Shown here: positions 51,701-60,677 of the stretch, piece by piece
Layout of the letters: every line of letters starts with the position of its first letter
Position numbering within the stretch: the first letter of the stretch is position 1
NCBI RefSeq assembly: GCF_900239345.1
Contig: NZ_OESZ01000023.1
Span: forward strand, 240,165-304,164
DNA: 64,000 bases
Source: Tenacibaculum dicentrarchi
GTDB taxonomy: Bacteria > Bacteroidota > Bacteroidia > Flavobacteriales > Flavobacteriaceae
Direction of reading: 5' to 3'
Program-made: the position numbers and the translations under genes
The notes under the pieces: model-generated
What the model was told of the DNA's origin: nothing
Databases searched by the model: none
What the model saw: only the letters and a program-made list of their open reading frames with translations

Positions 51701-52360
51701 TTATTTAAAAGTTATTATTTCGTTTAAATTTCTACGTGTTTTTGGTCTTGGCTTATTTACGCTATAGCCAAATGCTACCATATACGATAAACCATATTTT
51801 TTTGTATTAATACCTAATTCATTTTTTAAAATTGTTGTTATTTCTTTTCGCTTAAACCCTTCAATGGGGCAGGAGTCAATACCAATCATTGCAGCACTTG
51901 TCATCATATTAGCTAATGGTATGTAGCTTTGTTTTGAAGCCCAATCAAAAAGCTTTCTATCGTCGGTTAAATCAAAATCAGATTTTTGAAATGTCTCGTA
52001 CATTTTTCCTTTATTGTTAACAACATCTTCAGGTAGCTCTTGTACGTTTTTCATAAAGTCTTTAATGTAAGTACTGTTGTATTTAGTCATTTCACTTTTC
52101 ATTGTTAAACCAAGTATAAAGTGACTTGCTGTATCTAGTTTTGCTGTTGCTCCCCAAGCGCTGTCTTTTAATTTTTTGCGTAAACCTTTATTTTGAACAA
52201 GTACAAAGTGCCAAGGTTCAAAGCCAAAAGAACTTGGAGAAAGTCTTGCGGTTTGTAAAATGAAGTTGATATCTTCATCAGATATTTTTTTTTCGGTATC
52301 AAATAATTTACAAGCGTGTCTATTATTATATGCGTCCAATATTTTTTGTTTGTCTATCAT
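51701..52360 (-). CDS. NAD(P)H-dependent nitroreductase-family oxidoreductase
   Basis: A 219-residue FMN-dependent protein of the NfsB-type nitroreductase family. RHACKLFDTEKKISDEDINFILQTARLSPSSFGFEPWHFVLVQN near the N-terminus has the family's SPSS FMN-binding loop and PWHFVLV strand; the C-terminal half carries LSYMVAFGYSVNKPRPKTRRN. It reduces quinones or nitro compounds with NAD(P)H in the cytosol. It is the first gene of the operon and divergent from an AraC-type regulator, 95 bases apart. A TAATTTTG box at 52384-52391 on the minus strand is a candidate -7 element. Confidence 0.93.
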   Translation of the reverse strand: MIDKQKILDAYNNRHACKLFDTEKKISDEDINFILQTARLSPSSFGFEPWHFVLVQNKGLRKKLKDSAWGATAKLDTASHFILGLTMKSEMTKYNSTYIKDFMKNVQELPEDVVNNKGKMYETFQKSDFDLTDDRKLFDWASKQSYIPLANMMTSAAMIGIDSCPIEGFKRKEITTILKNELGINTKKYGLSYMVAFGYSVNKPRPKTRRNLNEIITFK

Positions 52361-52383
52361 TTTAGTACTGCTTTTTAATACTA

Positions 52384-52391
52384 CAAAATTA
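52384..52391 (-). promoter_or_regulatory. -7 promoter box of the redox operon
   Basis: TAATTTTG on the minus strand fits TAnnTTTG and lies 23 bases before the nitroreductase ATG. No -33 TTG is found at 19-20 bases, which would fit an activator-dependent promoter. Confidence 0.45.
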
Positions 52392-52416
52392 GAAAGTGTA
52401 GTACGTATTTTTAATG

Positions 52417-52439
52417 TACAAATACATTGTATATTTGTA
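52417..52439. promoter_or_regulatory. 23-bp inverted repeat between the AraC regulator and the redox operon
   Basis: TACAAATA (52417-52424) is mirrored by TATTTGTA (52432-52439) with a 7-base spacer. It overlaps the TATATTTG -7 box of the AraC gene (52430-52437), so a protein bound here would block it. It is a candidate binding site for the regulator. Confidence 0.5.
52430..52437 (+). promoter_or_regulatory. -7 promoter box of the AraC-type regulator
   Basis: TATATTTG fits TAnnTTTG, 18 bases before the ATG at 52456. Confidence 0.5.
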
Positions 52440-52455
52440 TAAATACATCTTTATA

Positions 52456-53310
52456 ATGTCGCAACGATTTTACATTACTAAAAACTTGGATGTTCTTGAA
52501 TTTGAATCTGCCAACAAATGGGGATATCCACGGCACAAGCATAATTTTTTTGAGCTTACCTTTATTTTAAAAGGTAGTGGACAACATCTTTTAAATGAAA
52601 ATGCTATTGACTACAAAAAAGGTGATTTATTTTTTTTAACCCCTAAAGATGAGCACGAATTTGTAGTTGACGAGCCTACAACCTTTGGAATTATAAAATT
52701 TACAGAACAGTTATTTTTAGAGAAGACAAATTTAACTTCAAGTACACACTGGCGAAAAAATTTAGATACCGTTATATTTCATACCAATAACATTGCTAAA
52801 TGTATTATTAGTTATGATACTGATAAAGTTCAATTATTTTATTTGTATGAATTGATAAAGAATGAGATAGATAATCCTTTGATTTATAGTAGAGATGTTC
52901 TGTTAAATTTATTTCGTGCTTTATTAGTGTTGGTTTTAAGAAACCTAAAGTCAAGCCTTACAAAAACAGGAGAACCATACAACTCTGAAAAAGAAAAAAC
53001 AGATTCAATATTAACTTACATAAGACAAAATGTACTTGATAAAGAATTGATTAAAATAAAGTCAATTGCTGAGGTTTTTTATATGTCTCCCAACTATGTA
53101 AGTATTTATATTAAAAAACATGCAGGAATTTCTATTCAACAATATGTTATTCAAACTAAAATAAAAATGGCTGAACAATTATTAAAACAAACAAATTTGA
53201 ATATTTCTGAAATTTCTGAAAAAATAGGTTTTGTAGATTCTAGTCACTTTAATAAGATTTTTAAAAAATATAATAATTTAAACCCTAGTGAATTTAAACG
53301 CTCTTTTTAA
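52456..53310 (+). CDS. AraC-family transcriptional regulator with cupin sensor domain
   Basis: A 284-residue regulator from the ATG at 52456. The N-terminal part (GYPRHKHNFFELTFILKGSGQHLLNENAIDYKKGDLFFLTPKDEHEF) is the cupin ligand-binding domain of AraC proteins. The C-terminal 100 residues contain two helix-turn-helix units: IKIKSIAEVFYMSPNYVSIYIKKHAGISIQQYV and ISEISEKIGFVDSSHFNKIFKKYNNLNPSEFKRSF, the AraC signature. An upstream in-frame ATG at 52414 precedes the -7 box and is rejected. It is divergent from the six-gene redox operon and probably controls it. Confidence 0.93.
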   Translation: MSQRFYITKNLDVLEFESANKWGYPRHKHNFFELTFILKGSGQHLLNENAIDYKKGDLFFLTPKDEHEFVVDEPTTFGIIKFTEQLFLEKTNLTSSTHWRKNLDTVIFHTNNIAKCIISYDTDKVQLFYLYELIKNEIDNPLIYSRDVLLNLFRALLVLVLRNLKSSLTKTGEPYNSEKEKTDSILTYIRQNVLDKELIKIKSIAEVFYMSPNYVSIYIKKHAGISIQQYVIQTKIKMAEQLLKQTNLNISEISEKIGFVDSSHFNKIFKKYNNLNPSEFKRSF

Positions 53311-53335
53311 AAAATTGTAAATTTTCAATACTACT

Positions 53336-53465
53336 TAGAGTCTGTTTAAATTTCATCTGAAAAAATTACGTTGATAAATTTGATACTAAATAAGTTCACA
53401 ACACATTTTTTTTGAAGAAAAAATCACTCAAACTGACATTTTATTTAATTTTTAAATAAGCTATT
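53336..53465 (+). repeat. Repeat-rich intergenic segment including hairpin repeat C, copy 2
   Basis: GTTCACAACACATTTTTTTT (53393-53412) faces AAAAAATCACTCAAAC, then TGACATT, the same layout as the element at 20779-20830 (GTTCTCGATACA..ACTCGAACTGACA), but more diverged. The flanks, CTGTTTAAATTT at the left and AATTTTTAAATAAGC at the right, are loosely inverted. A similar CTGTTTAAATTTTAAATAAAATG stretch is at 7690-7712. No coding region; it may be a degraded mobile repeat. Confidence 0.45.
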
Positions 53466-53559
53466 AGAATCTAAAACTATTTTATTAATTTTATTTTTAA
53501 AACAGTACAATTCATAAACCGAGTAAAATACGTACTTTTATGGTTTTAATTTTATTTTG

Positions 53560-54099
53560 ATGAAATACCCTTTATATATTTTATATATTTTATATATTTT
53601 AATTTTAATTGCTTCTTCTTGTAAAAAAGAAACACCTCAACAAAATGTTACTGTTAAAAAAACAGGGATGGATGGAAGTGTAAAGCATTTAAAATATACC
53701 CCACTACATAAATATGCAGCTAAAAACATAGAAAATTGGAAAGAATATATGCTTGTAGAAAAATTTTTACAACAATTTAAAAACACCACACCAACGACTG
53801 CTTTAAATAATGCTATCGAATTAAAAGAATTAACCAAGCAACTAAAAGACAGTTTAAAAATAAAAACGCTTCAAAAACCTGCTTTTAAAGCCCGTATAAA
53901 TGTTTTTGAAAATGAAGTTTTAAGACTTGCCGATATGACTTATATACCAGCAATTACATCTAAAGACATAAATAGTCAAGTAGGTAAAATACGCTTACTT
54001 TTTGGTAGTATGAATACTAAAATTAATACCATTTATACAAAACAACAATTCGATAAAGAAATAAACCTAGACAGTTTATTTAATTTTAAAGAGCGCTAA
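53560..54099 (+). CDS. Small lipoprotein of unknown function
   Basis: A 179-residue lipoprotein from the ATG at 53560; an in-frame TTG one codon earlier is not needed. The signal MKYPLYILYILYILILIASSC contains three YIL-type units encoded by a 9-base tandem repeat, with acylation expected at Cys21. The mature part is Lys-rich and helical, with NAIELKELTKQLKDSLKIKTLQKPAFKARINVFENEVLRLADM resembling a coiled coil. No family was recognised. The 3' end overlaps the convergent recX gene by 14 bases. Confidence 0.65.
   Translation: MKYPLYILYILYILILIASSCKKETPQQNVTVKKTGMDGSVKHLKYTPLHKYAAKNIENWKEYMLVEKFLQQFKNTTPTTALNNAIELKELTKQLKDSLKIKTLQKPAFKARINVFENEVLRLADMTYIPAITSKDINSQVGKIRLLFGSMNTKINTIYTKQQFDKEINLDSLFNFKER
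53572..53602 (+). repeat. 9-bp tandem repeat within the signal peptide coding region
   Basis: TTATATATT is repeated three times in a row inside the lipoprotein signal sequence. Because the unit is 9 bases, copy-number change keeps the frame and would only lengthen or shorten the hydrophobic core. Confidence 0.7.
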
Positions 54100-54568
54100 T
54101 AGCTTCGTAAATTAAATGAGGTTCAAAGCCTCTGTATAGTACATAATCTAGAATTTTCTTTTTTCGTTTAAAAATATTTGTTTCGGTTACTAATTTGTTT
54201 TTTTTAGCTACTAAATTATAAAGTGTTGTAATATATTCTTCTTGATCAATTTCTTTTAAGGCTGTTTTTATATTATATGCTGATATATCTCTAAATTTTA
54301 ATTCTCTTACAATTCTGTTTTTTCCCCATTTTTTAATGCGGAATTTTCCTCTTGTAAAACTTTTAGCAAAGCGTTCTTCATTTAAAAAATTATCTTGCAT
54401 TAAGCTTAGCAAAATTAATTCTCTAGCATCAGTGGCAGTATTATATTCTTTTAATTTTGCTTCTACTTCTTTATGACAACGATCTTGATACACGCAATAG
54501 TGCTCTAGTTTTCGTTTTATTTCAGCTACCGTAAAAACACCTTTATTAGTATAATTTTTATCGTTCAT
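54086..54568 (-). CDS. recX: RecX regulatory protein
   Basis: RecX binds and inhibits RecA filaments. From the ATG at 54568 the protein is 160 residues with the three-helix repeat pattern of RecX: YCVYQDRCHKEVEAKLKEYN, LISLLMQDNFLNEERFAKSFTRGKFRIKKWGKNRIVRELKFRDISAYNIKTALKEI, and the final DYVLYRGFEPHLIYEAISAL. RecA itself is not in the window. An earlier in-frame ATG at 54601 is rejected because the -7 box lies at 54574-54581. The box-to-ATG gap is only 5 bases, implying a near-leaderless transcript. Confidence 0.88.
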   Translation of the reverse strand: MNDKNYTNKGVFTVAEIKRKLEHYCVYQDRCHKEVEAKLKEYNTATDARELILLSLMQDNFLNEERFAKSFTRGKFRIKKWGKNRIVRELKFRDISAYNIKTALKEIDQEEYITTLYNLVAKKNKLVTETNIFKRKKKILDYVLYRGFEPHLIYEAISAL

Positions 54569-54573
54569 AAGTT

Positions 54574-54581
54574 CAAAAATA
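54574..54581 (-). promoter_or_regulatory. -7 promoter box of recX
   Basis: TATTTTTG on the minus strand, 5 bases before the recX ATG at 54568. It directly abuts the terminator of the efflux operon. Confidence 0.5.
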
Positions 54582-54582
54582 T

Positions 54583-54622
54583 AAAAAAGGGTTAAAAACA
54601 ACCTGCCTTTAACCCTTTTTTA
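54583..54622 (-). terminator. Terminator of the RND efflux operon
   Basis: AAAAAGGGTTAAA pairs with TTTAACCCTTTTT on the minus strand after the RND permease stop. Its last bases adjoin the recX -7 box. Confidence 0.75.
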
Positions 54623-54645
54623 TCTATCAAAAAAATATAAAAAAT

Positions 54646-57600
54646 TTAGAAAACACGATGTAACCACATCTTTAATTTAGTTACTAAATAAAATAATATC
54701 GGCACTACAATTAATGTTAAAAAAGTTGCCACAAATAGCCCGTAAATAACTGTCCAAGCTAAAGGACCCCAAAAAATAACATTATCACCACCAACATATA
54801 TATTTGCATCAAATTCTGTTACCAAGGTAAAGAAATTAATATTTAAACCCGTTGCTAAAGGAATCAATCCTAAAATTGTAGTGATTGCAGTTAATAAAAC
54901 TGGGCGTAAACGTGCCTTTCCTCCCTTTACAATGGCTTCGTTTAATACCGAAATTTCTAAAAAGTCATCTTTACCTAAATTATGTTGTGCTTTTTGTCTG
55001 TCTATCAATAACTGTGTATAATCTAACAATACCACACCGTTATTTACTACAATACCCGCTAGAGAAATAATCCCCATCATGGTCATCATAATTACAAATG
55101 ATGTTCCTGATGCTACAATTCCTCCAAATACCCCTATCAAACTTAAAAAGATAGCCAACATAATAATTGTAGGTTTTGAAATAGAATTAAATTGGAAAAT
55201 TAGAATTAAGAAAATTAAACCTAATCCAGAGAAAAATGCACCTATTAAAAAGGTCATTTGTTTGTTCTGCTCTTCAATTTGCCCTGTATAATCAACATGT
55301 ACTGTTTTAGGCAAGGCTGTAAACGATTTCATTTCATTCTGAATTTCACTTACAATTGCAGCGGCATCGGTGTAACCTGGCGCTAATGCCGAATATACCG
55401 TTGCTACACGCTTCACATTTTTATGCTTAATGGCACTAAAACCTGATCTGTTACGCTGTTTTGCTACTGCCGAAACAGGAACAGATTTAACCTGCCCTGT
55501 TGACATGTCTTTAAAAGTAATTGTTTGATTAAAAATAGCGCTTGAATTGTAGCGGTTATCTTTATTAAAACGAACATAAATATCATAATCTTCACCAGCC
55601 TCTTTATACACACCAGCTTTGCTTCCAAAGATAGAATTACGCAGTTGTTTTCCTACCTGAGAAGTACTCACTTTTAATTCACCTGCTTTTTTTCTATCAA
55701 CCTCAACCAATGTGGTTGGCTTCGATTTGTTTACGTCTATTTTTAATTCAGCAATACCAGGAATTGATTTGGTATTGATAAAATCACGCATTTTTTCAGC
55801 AGTAATAATTAATTCATCGTAATCTTCACCTTCTAATTCAATATTAATAGGATATCCTGCCGGCGGTCCTACAGGGTCTTTTTCAACAGAAATAGACAGC
55901 CCAGGGTAAATACCTTGCAAAGCATCTGTTACCTTTTTCTTTAATACTTTACTATCTAAACCCTTACGGTATTTGTACTCACGCATAGAGGCTACTATTT
56001 TACCTCTATGTGGCATTTCGGCAGCCGAACCACCATCGGTTTGAGGATTTCCTGACCCCGCTCCTATTTGTGCTATAGAACTCTCTACCATAAAATTACG
56101 GTCGCCATCCATATACATATCTTCATTTAAAACCTTGGTCACTCGAGCTTCTAAACTTTTCATGATGGTATTGGTTTTTTCAATATCTGTTCCCTGCGGA
56201 TATTCTACATATACCACAATTTGATTGGGCGTATTATCAGGAAAAAACTCAATTTTTGTTCGCTTACTTTTTACAGAAGCTCCAAAACCGATAAACGCTA
56301 CAAAAAGTAAAATAATCGTTACAATTGTTATTCCGTAAGGACGCCATCCTTTTAAAGAAGCACGAATCATTTTTTCATAAAGACGTTCCCAAAGTGGAAG
56401 TATTTTATTTTGAAACCCATTTGCCATTGGGCGTAATACATATCTGTAAAGCCAAAAATTTACCGCAGTAAAAACCATTAAAGTTCCCAGCGGGCTTACA
56501 GTACCACCGAAAAGTAAAATCAAAATACCAATAACACCAATACTCGCGGTGATGATAATTAATTTTTTTAAGGGGATATTTTTATCTTCAGTACTCATAA
56601 ATTGAGAAACCATTACCGAATTAAAGAAAATAGCCACAAATAATGACGACCCTAATACAACCGATAAAGTAATTGGGAAATAAATCATAAACTGCCCCAT
56701 AGTTCCTGGCCACATCCCTAAAGGAATAAACGCCGCTACCGTAGTTGCTGTTGATATAATAATAGGAAATGCAATTTCACCAATCCCTAATTTTGCTGCC
56801 TCTAAGCGGGTCATTCCTTCTTCATCCATTAAACGATATACGTTCTCAACCACTACAATACCGTTATCTACTAGCATTCCTAGCCCCATAATTAACCCGA
56901 AAAGAATCATGGTATTCATGGTGTAGCCCATTAAATGTAAAATCATTAACGACATAAACATTGACATCGGAATGGCAAAACCTACAAATAATGAATTTTT
57001 AAATCCTAAGAAAAACATTAAAACAAGTACCACTAACATCACTCCAAAAATGATATTATTTACCAAATCGTCTACCTGTCCAATTGTTTTTGACGATTGA
57101 TCGTTTGCAATTGTTACGGTTAAATTACTTGGAAATATATTGGCTTTGGTATCTTTTACAATTTGCTGAATTTTTTCAGCAGCGGTAACCATATTTTGCC
57201 CTGCACGTTTTTTAACATCAAGCATTACCACCGGATCACCAAATTGACGAGCATAAGTAGTTTTATCTTTATCTTTAAAGGTTATTTTAGCAATATCTTT
57301 TAAATAAATGGCATTTCCTTTTTCTGTTTTCACTACAAAATCTTGTAATTCTTGAGGAGTTTCAATTTCCCCTAAAATACGCAAGGTTCTACGCTGTCCA
57401 CTGGCAATAATATTTCCTGCCGACATGGTTACATTTCCACCCTGAATAGCTCTTAAAATATCATCAAAGCTAACCTTTGCAGCCATCATTTTATAAATAT
57501 CAACAGCCACCTCAACTTCTTTCTCTTCAGCACCTCGAATATCTGCTTTTTTTATTTCAGATAAATCTTCTATTTCATCTTGTAAAACCTCTGCAAATTC

Positions 57601-58110
57601 TTTTAATTGATGCACGGTATAATCGCCCGAAATATTAATATTTAAAATAGGTGTTTCTTCCGATATATTTAATTCAAAAACATTTGGCGCTACTTTAGCC
57701 CCATTAAAAGTAGGCCAATCTTCACTTGAAACCTGCTCATCTATTTCATCTTTTACCTTTTGCTTTGCTTGTTCAATAGGTATTTCATCATTAAATTCAA
57801 CAGTAATAATTGACACATCTTCCTGCGAGGTTGATGTTATTTTGGTCATATTACTAACCGTTTTTAATTTATCTTCTAAAGGGTCGGTAATTAGTTTTTC
57901 TATATCTTCCGCTGTATTACCAGGATAAATAGAACTTACATAAATTTTAGTATCCTTTATTTCAGGGAAATTTTCACGTGGCATATTTAAAAATGCCGAA
58001 ATACCAGCATATAAAATAATTGCCATCATTACATAAATGGTGGTTTTATTATTAATAGCCCATGAAGACAGCCCAAATTCTTTATCTACGTGCTTTTTTT
58101 GCTCGCTCAT
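54646..58110 (-). CDS. RND-family multidrug/solute efflux permease
   Basis: The inner-membrane proton-driven pump of a tripartite efflux system. The 1154-residue protein has the two repeated halves with 12 membrane helices and two large periplasmic loops. NFPEIKDTKIYVSSIYPGNTAEDIEKLITDPLEDKL at 33-68 is the RND porter start, and GLIMGLGMLVDNGIVVVENVYRLMDEEGMTRLEAA carries the helix 4 Asp-Asn where many RND pumps have Asp-Asp. It starts 5 bases after the MFP stop and ends at the terminator at 54583-54622. The substrate range cannot be read from the sequence. Confidence 0.93.
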   Translation of the reverse strand: MSEQKKHVDKEFGLSSWAINNKTTIYVMMAIILYAGISAFLNMPRENFPEIKDTKIYVSSIYPGNTAEDIEKLITDPLEDKLKTVSNMTKITSTSQEDVSIITVEFNDEIPIEQAKQKVKDEIDEQVSSEDWPTFNGAKVAPNVFELNISEETPILNINISGDYTVHQLKEFAEVLQDEIEDLSEIKKADIRGAEEKEVEVAVDIYKMMAAKVSFDDILRAIQGGNVTMSAGNIIASGQRRTLRILGEIETPQELQDFVVKTEKGNAIYLKDIAKITFKDKDKTTYARQFGDPVVMLDVKKRAGQNMVTAAEKIQQIVKDTKANIFPSNLTVTIANDQSSKTIGQVDDLVNNIIFGVMLVVLVLMFFLGFKNSLFVGFAIPMSMFMSLMILHLMGYTMNTMILFGLIMGLGMLVDNGIVVVENVYRLMDEEGMTRLEAAKLGIGEIAFPIIISTATTVAAFIPLGMWPGTMGQFMIYFPITLSVVLGSSLFVAIFFNSVMVSQFMSTEDKNIPLKKLIIITASIGVIGILILLFGGTVSPLGTLMVFTAVNFWLYRYVLRPMANGFQNKILPLWERLYEKMIRASLKGWRPYGITIVTIILLFVAFIGFGASVKSKRTKIEFFPDNTPNQIVVYVEYPQGTDIEKTNTIMKSLEARVTKVLNEDMYMDGDRNFMVESSIAQIGAGSGNPQTDGGSAAEMPHRGKIVASMREYKYRKGLDSKVLKKKVTDALQGIYPGLSISVEKDPVGPPAGYPINIELEGEDYDELIITAEKMRDFINTKSIPGIAELKIDVNKSKPTTLVEVDRKKAGELKVSTSQVGKQLRNSIFGSKAGVYKEAGEDYDIYVRFNKDNRYNSSAIFNQTITFKDMSTGQVKSVPVSAVAKQRNRSGFSAIKHKNVKRVATVYSALAPGYTDAAAIVSEIQNEMKSFTALPKTVHVDYTGQIEEQNKQMTFLIGAFFSGLGLIFLILIFQFNSISKPTIIMLAIFLSLIGVFGGIVASGTSFVIMMTMMGIISLAGIVVNNGVVLLDYTQLLIDRQKAQHNLGKDDFLEISVLNEAIVKGGKARLRPVLLTAITTILGLIPLATGLNINFFTLVTEFDANIYVGGDNVIFWGPLAWTVIYGLFVATFLTLIVVPILFYLVTKLKMWLHRVF

Positions 58111-58115
58111 TATTT

Positions 58116-59333
58116 TTATTTTTTAGCGTTAACAGTAGTTCCCTCTTCCGAAGATAAAATTTCTACTTGCTGCCCATCTTTTACACTTCGAGCACCTTCT
58201 TTAATAATTTTATCACCTTTACTAAGCCCTGCTAAAACCTCTATAACATCGCCCTGCGTTTTTCCGGTGCTAATAATAATCTGTTTTGCTATTCCTTGAA
58301 CTTTACTTCCTTGTTTTAAAATATCGTTTACCACAAAAATATACTGCTCTCCTTTGGCATTTTCTGAAATAATACTTTGCGGAATTAAAATAGCATCAGG
58401 GTTTGTATAATCGTTAATTTTTAACTTAGCTGTTAAATTCGGTTTAATGCTTTTATCTTTATTATCAACAGCAATTTCAACTTTAAAAGTACGATTTGCA
58501 GGATTGATAAAATTACCCGCCTGACGAATTTTTGAAGTAATAACCTTTCCTAAAATAGGAAACTCAACCAATACATTTTTATCTTTTTTAATTGATAAAA
58601 TATAACTTTCAGGCACCGCTGTTTCAATATACATTTTAGAAAGATTTACAATTCTAAAAACTTCGGCACCAGCTCCTAGCGCTACCACCATTCCTTGCTC
58701 TTTAATAACATCATCAATAATACCCGAAAAAGGTGCTCTTATAACTGATTTCCCTAATTTTTTTCTTAATTGACTTACAGCATTTTTTTGAGCATCATAC
58801 GTAGTTTTTGCTTGTAAGAACTGAATTTCTGAACCAATTTTCTGATTCCATAAACGCTCTTGACGCTCGTAAGTTGTTTTTGCTAAAACTGCTTGCACTT
58901 CTATTTGCGCCAACTGATCAGAAAGCCCTGCATCATCTATTTTAGCCAAAGCCTGTCCTTTTTTTACGTACTGTCCTTCTTTTACATAAATTTGAACCAA
59001 TTGCCCTGGCATTTCAGGATATATCAAAACATTTTGTGTTGTTTTAACAGCTCCTTGCAATTCTAAATAATGCTTAAAATTTGTTTTATTAGCCGATACC
59101 ACCGTAATTAAAGGCACTTTTTTTGAAGTATCTAAGGTTGCAATTTTAGTATCTAAGGCTTTAATTCCTTCGGATAAAACCTGAATTTGACTATTTAACT
59201 TAGTTTTTTTAGCACGAATTTTCACCAAATCGTTAGAAGCAATTACCGCCTCAACGGAATGTTTTTTACTCCCTGAACAGGATGCTAAAAATACTGTTAT
59301 TGCTAGTAGTGAATATATTTTTCTCATTGTCAT
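58116..59333 (-). CDS. RND efflux periplasmic adaptor (membrane fusion protein) lipoprotein
   Basis: Connects the RND pump to the TolC-type channel. The 405-residue protein has a lipoprotein signal with FLASC (Cys19), a short N-terminal coiled-coil (KIRAKKTKLNSQIQVLSEGIKALDTKIATLD), the lipoyl-type biotinyl domain halves GQLVQIYVKEGQYVKKGQALAKIDDAG and VIRAPFSGIIDDVIKEQGMVV, an alpha hairpin between them, and the beta-barrel domain after. The start may be either of two closely spaced methionines. It lies between TolC and RND genes with 3 and 5 base gaps. Confidence 0.92.
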   Translation of the reverse strand: MTMRKIYSLLAITVFLASCSGSKKHSVEAVIASNDLVKIRAKKTKLNSQIQVLSEGIKALDTKIATLDTSKKVPLITVVSANKTNFKHYLELQGAVKTTQNVLIYPEMPGQLVQIYVKEGQYVKKGQALAKIDDAGLSDQLAQIEVQAVLAKTTYERQERLWNQKIGSEIQFLQAKTTYDAQKNAVSQLRKKLGKSVIRAPFSGIIDDVIKEQGMVVALGAGAEVFRIVNLSKMYIETAVPESYILSIKKDKNVLVEFPILGKVITSKIRQAGNFINPANRTFKVEIAVDNKDKSIKPNLTAKLKINDYTNPDAILIPQSIISENAKGEQYIFVVNDILKQGSKVQGIAKQIIISTGKTQGDVIEVLAGLSKGDKIIKEGARSVKDGQQVEILSSEEGTTVNAKK

Positions 59334-59336
59334 TTT

Positions 59337-60665
59337 TTATTTTAAGGGTATATTTAATGCGTTTTCTAAGGCAGCCTTTTTACTAATAACGTTTAACATT
59401 GACTGCACGTAGTTATTTTGTTGGCTATATAATTGATTTTGCGCTTGCGATAAATCGAAACTTGAAGAAATTCCTTCAAAAAATTTAATTTGCTGCTTTT
59501 TTTCAATGCGTTCTGCCAATTTCATGTTTTTCATAGCAGATTCATAGTTTTCAATACTTAACTGATATTCACTTTTTGCCGATTGTGTTTGTAAGTTTAA
59601 TTGTTGCTTAATTTCTTCCAAACGAATATCAGCCGATTCTAATTCGATTTTTGCCTGTGCCGTTTTAGCAGATCTTCCTAAGCTACTAAATATTGGAATA
59701 TTCAAATTAACACCAAACATCGAAGAGCCGAACCATTTTTGTTTTTCATCTAAAAAAGTAAAAGAATTAGAGTTTGCTGCAAGCCCATAATTTAAAAAAG
59801 CACTCAAACTAGGCAAACCTTTACTTTGCTCTAAACGCATTAATAAGCGCTTACTTTCTCTACTATTTTCGGCAATTTTAAAATCGATATGCCCATTCAA
59901 ATTAAATGTTTTTGACAGCAAGGCTAAACTACTACTGTTAAGCATCAAACTATCTAAACTATCGGTTAGTCTTAACTTTGTATTGATATCATTTCCTAAA
60001 GAAAGATTTAACATTTGATAGGCAATTTCCTTTAATCTAACAGCATTTCTTAAACTATTTTGAACATTTCCTAAGGTGATTTCTAATTGCTCCACCTGCT
60101 CTTGTTCATTTAATCCGTTTTCATTAATTCTCTTTGCATCCTTGTAATTTTTTTCTAAAACCCTCGTGTTTTTTTCAAGAATTTCAATTAATCTTTCAGA
60201 AACAAGAATATTTCCATAAGCGTTTATAATTGCTTCTCTAGTTGCTAATGCTGTTTTTTGCTTAGCTTGTTCTGATATTTTTAAATAGGTTTTTGCTGCC
60301 TGTAAACCTACCAAATACGAACCGTCAAAAATTAATTGGCTTAGTGTTGCCGTAGCATTCATGGTTTGTTTTTTACCAAAAATCAATTCTTCATCAATAC
60401 CATCATTATTAAAATCTGTTAATAAAACGGCTTGTTTTAAATTATTTTGATACGCCACTTTCCCATCAATTCTAGGCAAACCGATAGTCGTTGTTTCCCA
60501 TTTTCTTTTAATTGCTACTTTAATATCATTTTTAGCAATTTTATTGGCATAGCTATTTTTTATAGCATAATCAATAGCTTCTTGCATTGATAAATTAAGT
60601 TGTTTTTGCGCAAATAAAAAGCTTGTGCAAAAACATATAAATACCGTGTATATATATTTCCTCAT
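59337..60665 (-). CDS. TolC-family outer-membrane efflux channel
   Basis: Outer-membrane exit duct. The 442-residue protein has a signal peptide (residues 1-19, ending FAQ), then long alternating heptad-rich helices: AIDYAIKNSYANKIAKNDIKVAIKRKWETTTIGLPRID and LEQLEITLGNVQNSLRNAVRLKEIAYQMLNLSLG, typical of the TolC tunnel, with repeated halves. It is the second gene of the operon, 12 bases after the TetR gene and 3 bases before the adaptor. Confidence 0.92.
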   Translation of the reverse strand: MRKYIYTVFICFCTSFLFAQKQLNLSMQEAIDYAIKNSYANKIAKNDIKVAIKRKWETTTIGLPRIDGKVAYQNNLKQAVLLTDFNNDGIDEELIFGKKQTMNATATLSQLIFDGSYLVGLQAAKTYLKISEQAKQKTALATREAIINAYGNILVSERLIEILEKNTRVLEKNYKDAKRINENGLNEQEQVEQLEITLGNVQNSLRNAVRLKEIAYQMLNLSLGNDINTKLRLTDSLDSLMLNSSSLALLSKTFNLNGHIDFKIAENSRESKRLLMRLEQSKGLPSLSAFLNYGLAANSNSFTFLDEKQKWFGSSMFGVNLNIPIFSSLGRSAKTAQAKIELESADIRLEEIKQQLNLQTQSAKSEYQLSIENYESAMKNMKLAERIEKKQQIKFFEGISSSFDLSQAQNQLYSQQNNYVQSMLNVISKKAALENALNIPLK

Positions 60666-60677
60666 TGTTTATTAAGT

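Noticed and set aside
53336..53465. Insertion sequence or transposon remnant
   Set aside because: There is no transposase fragment and the flanking inverted similarity is weak; recorded only as a repeat-rich segment.
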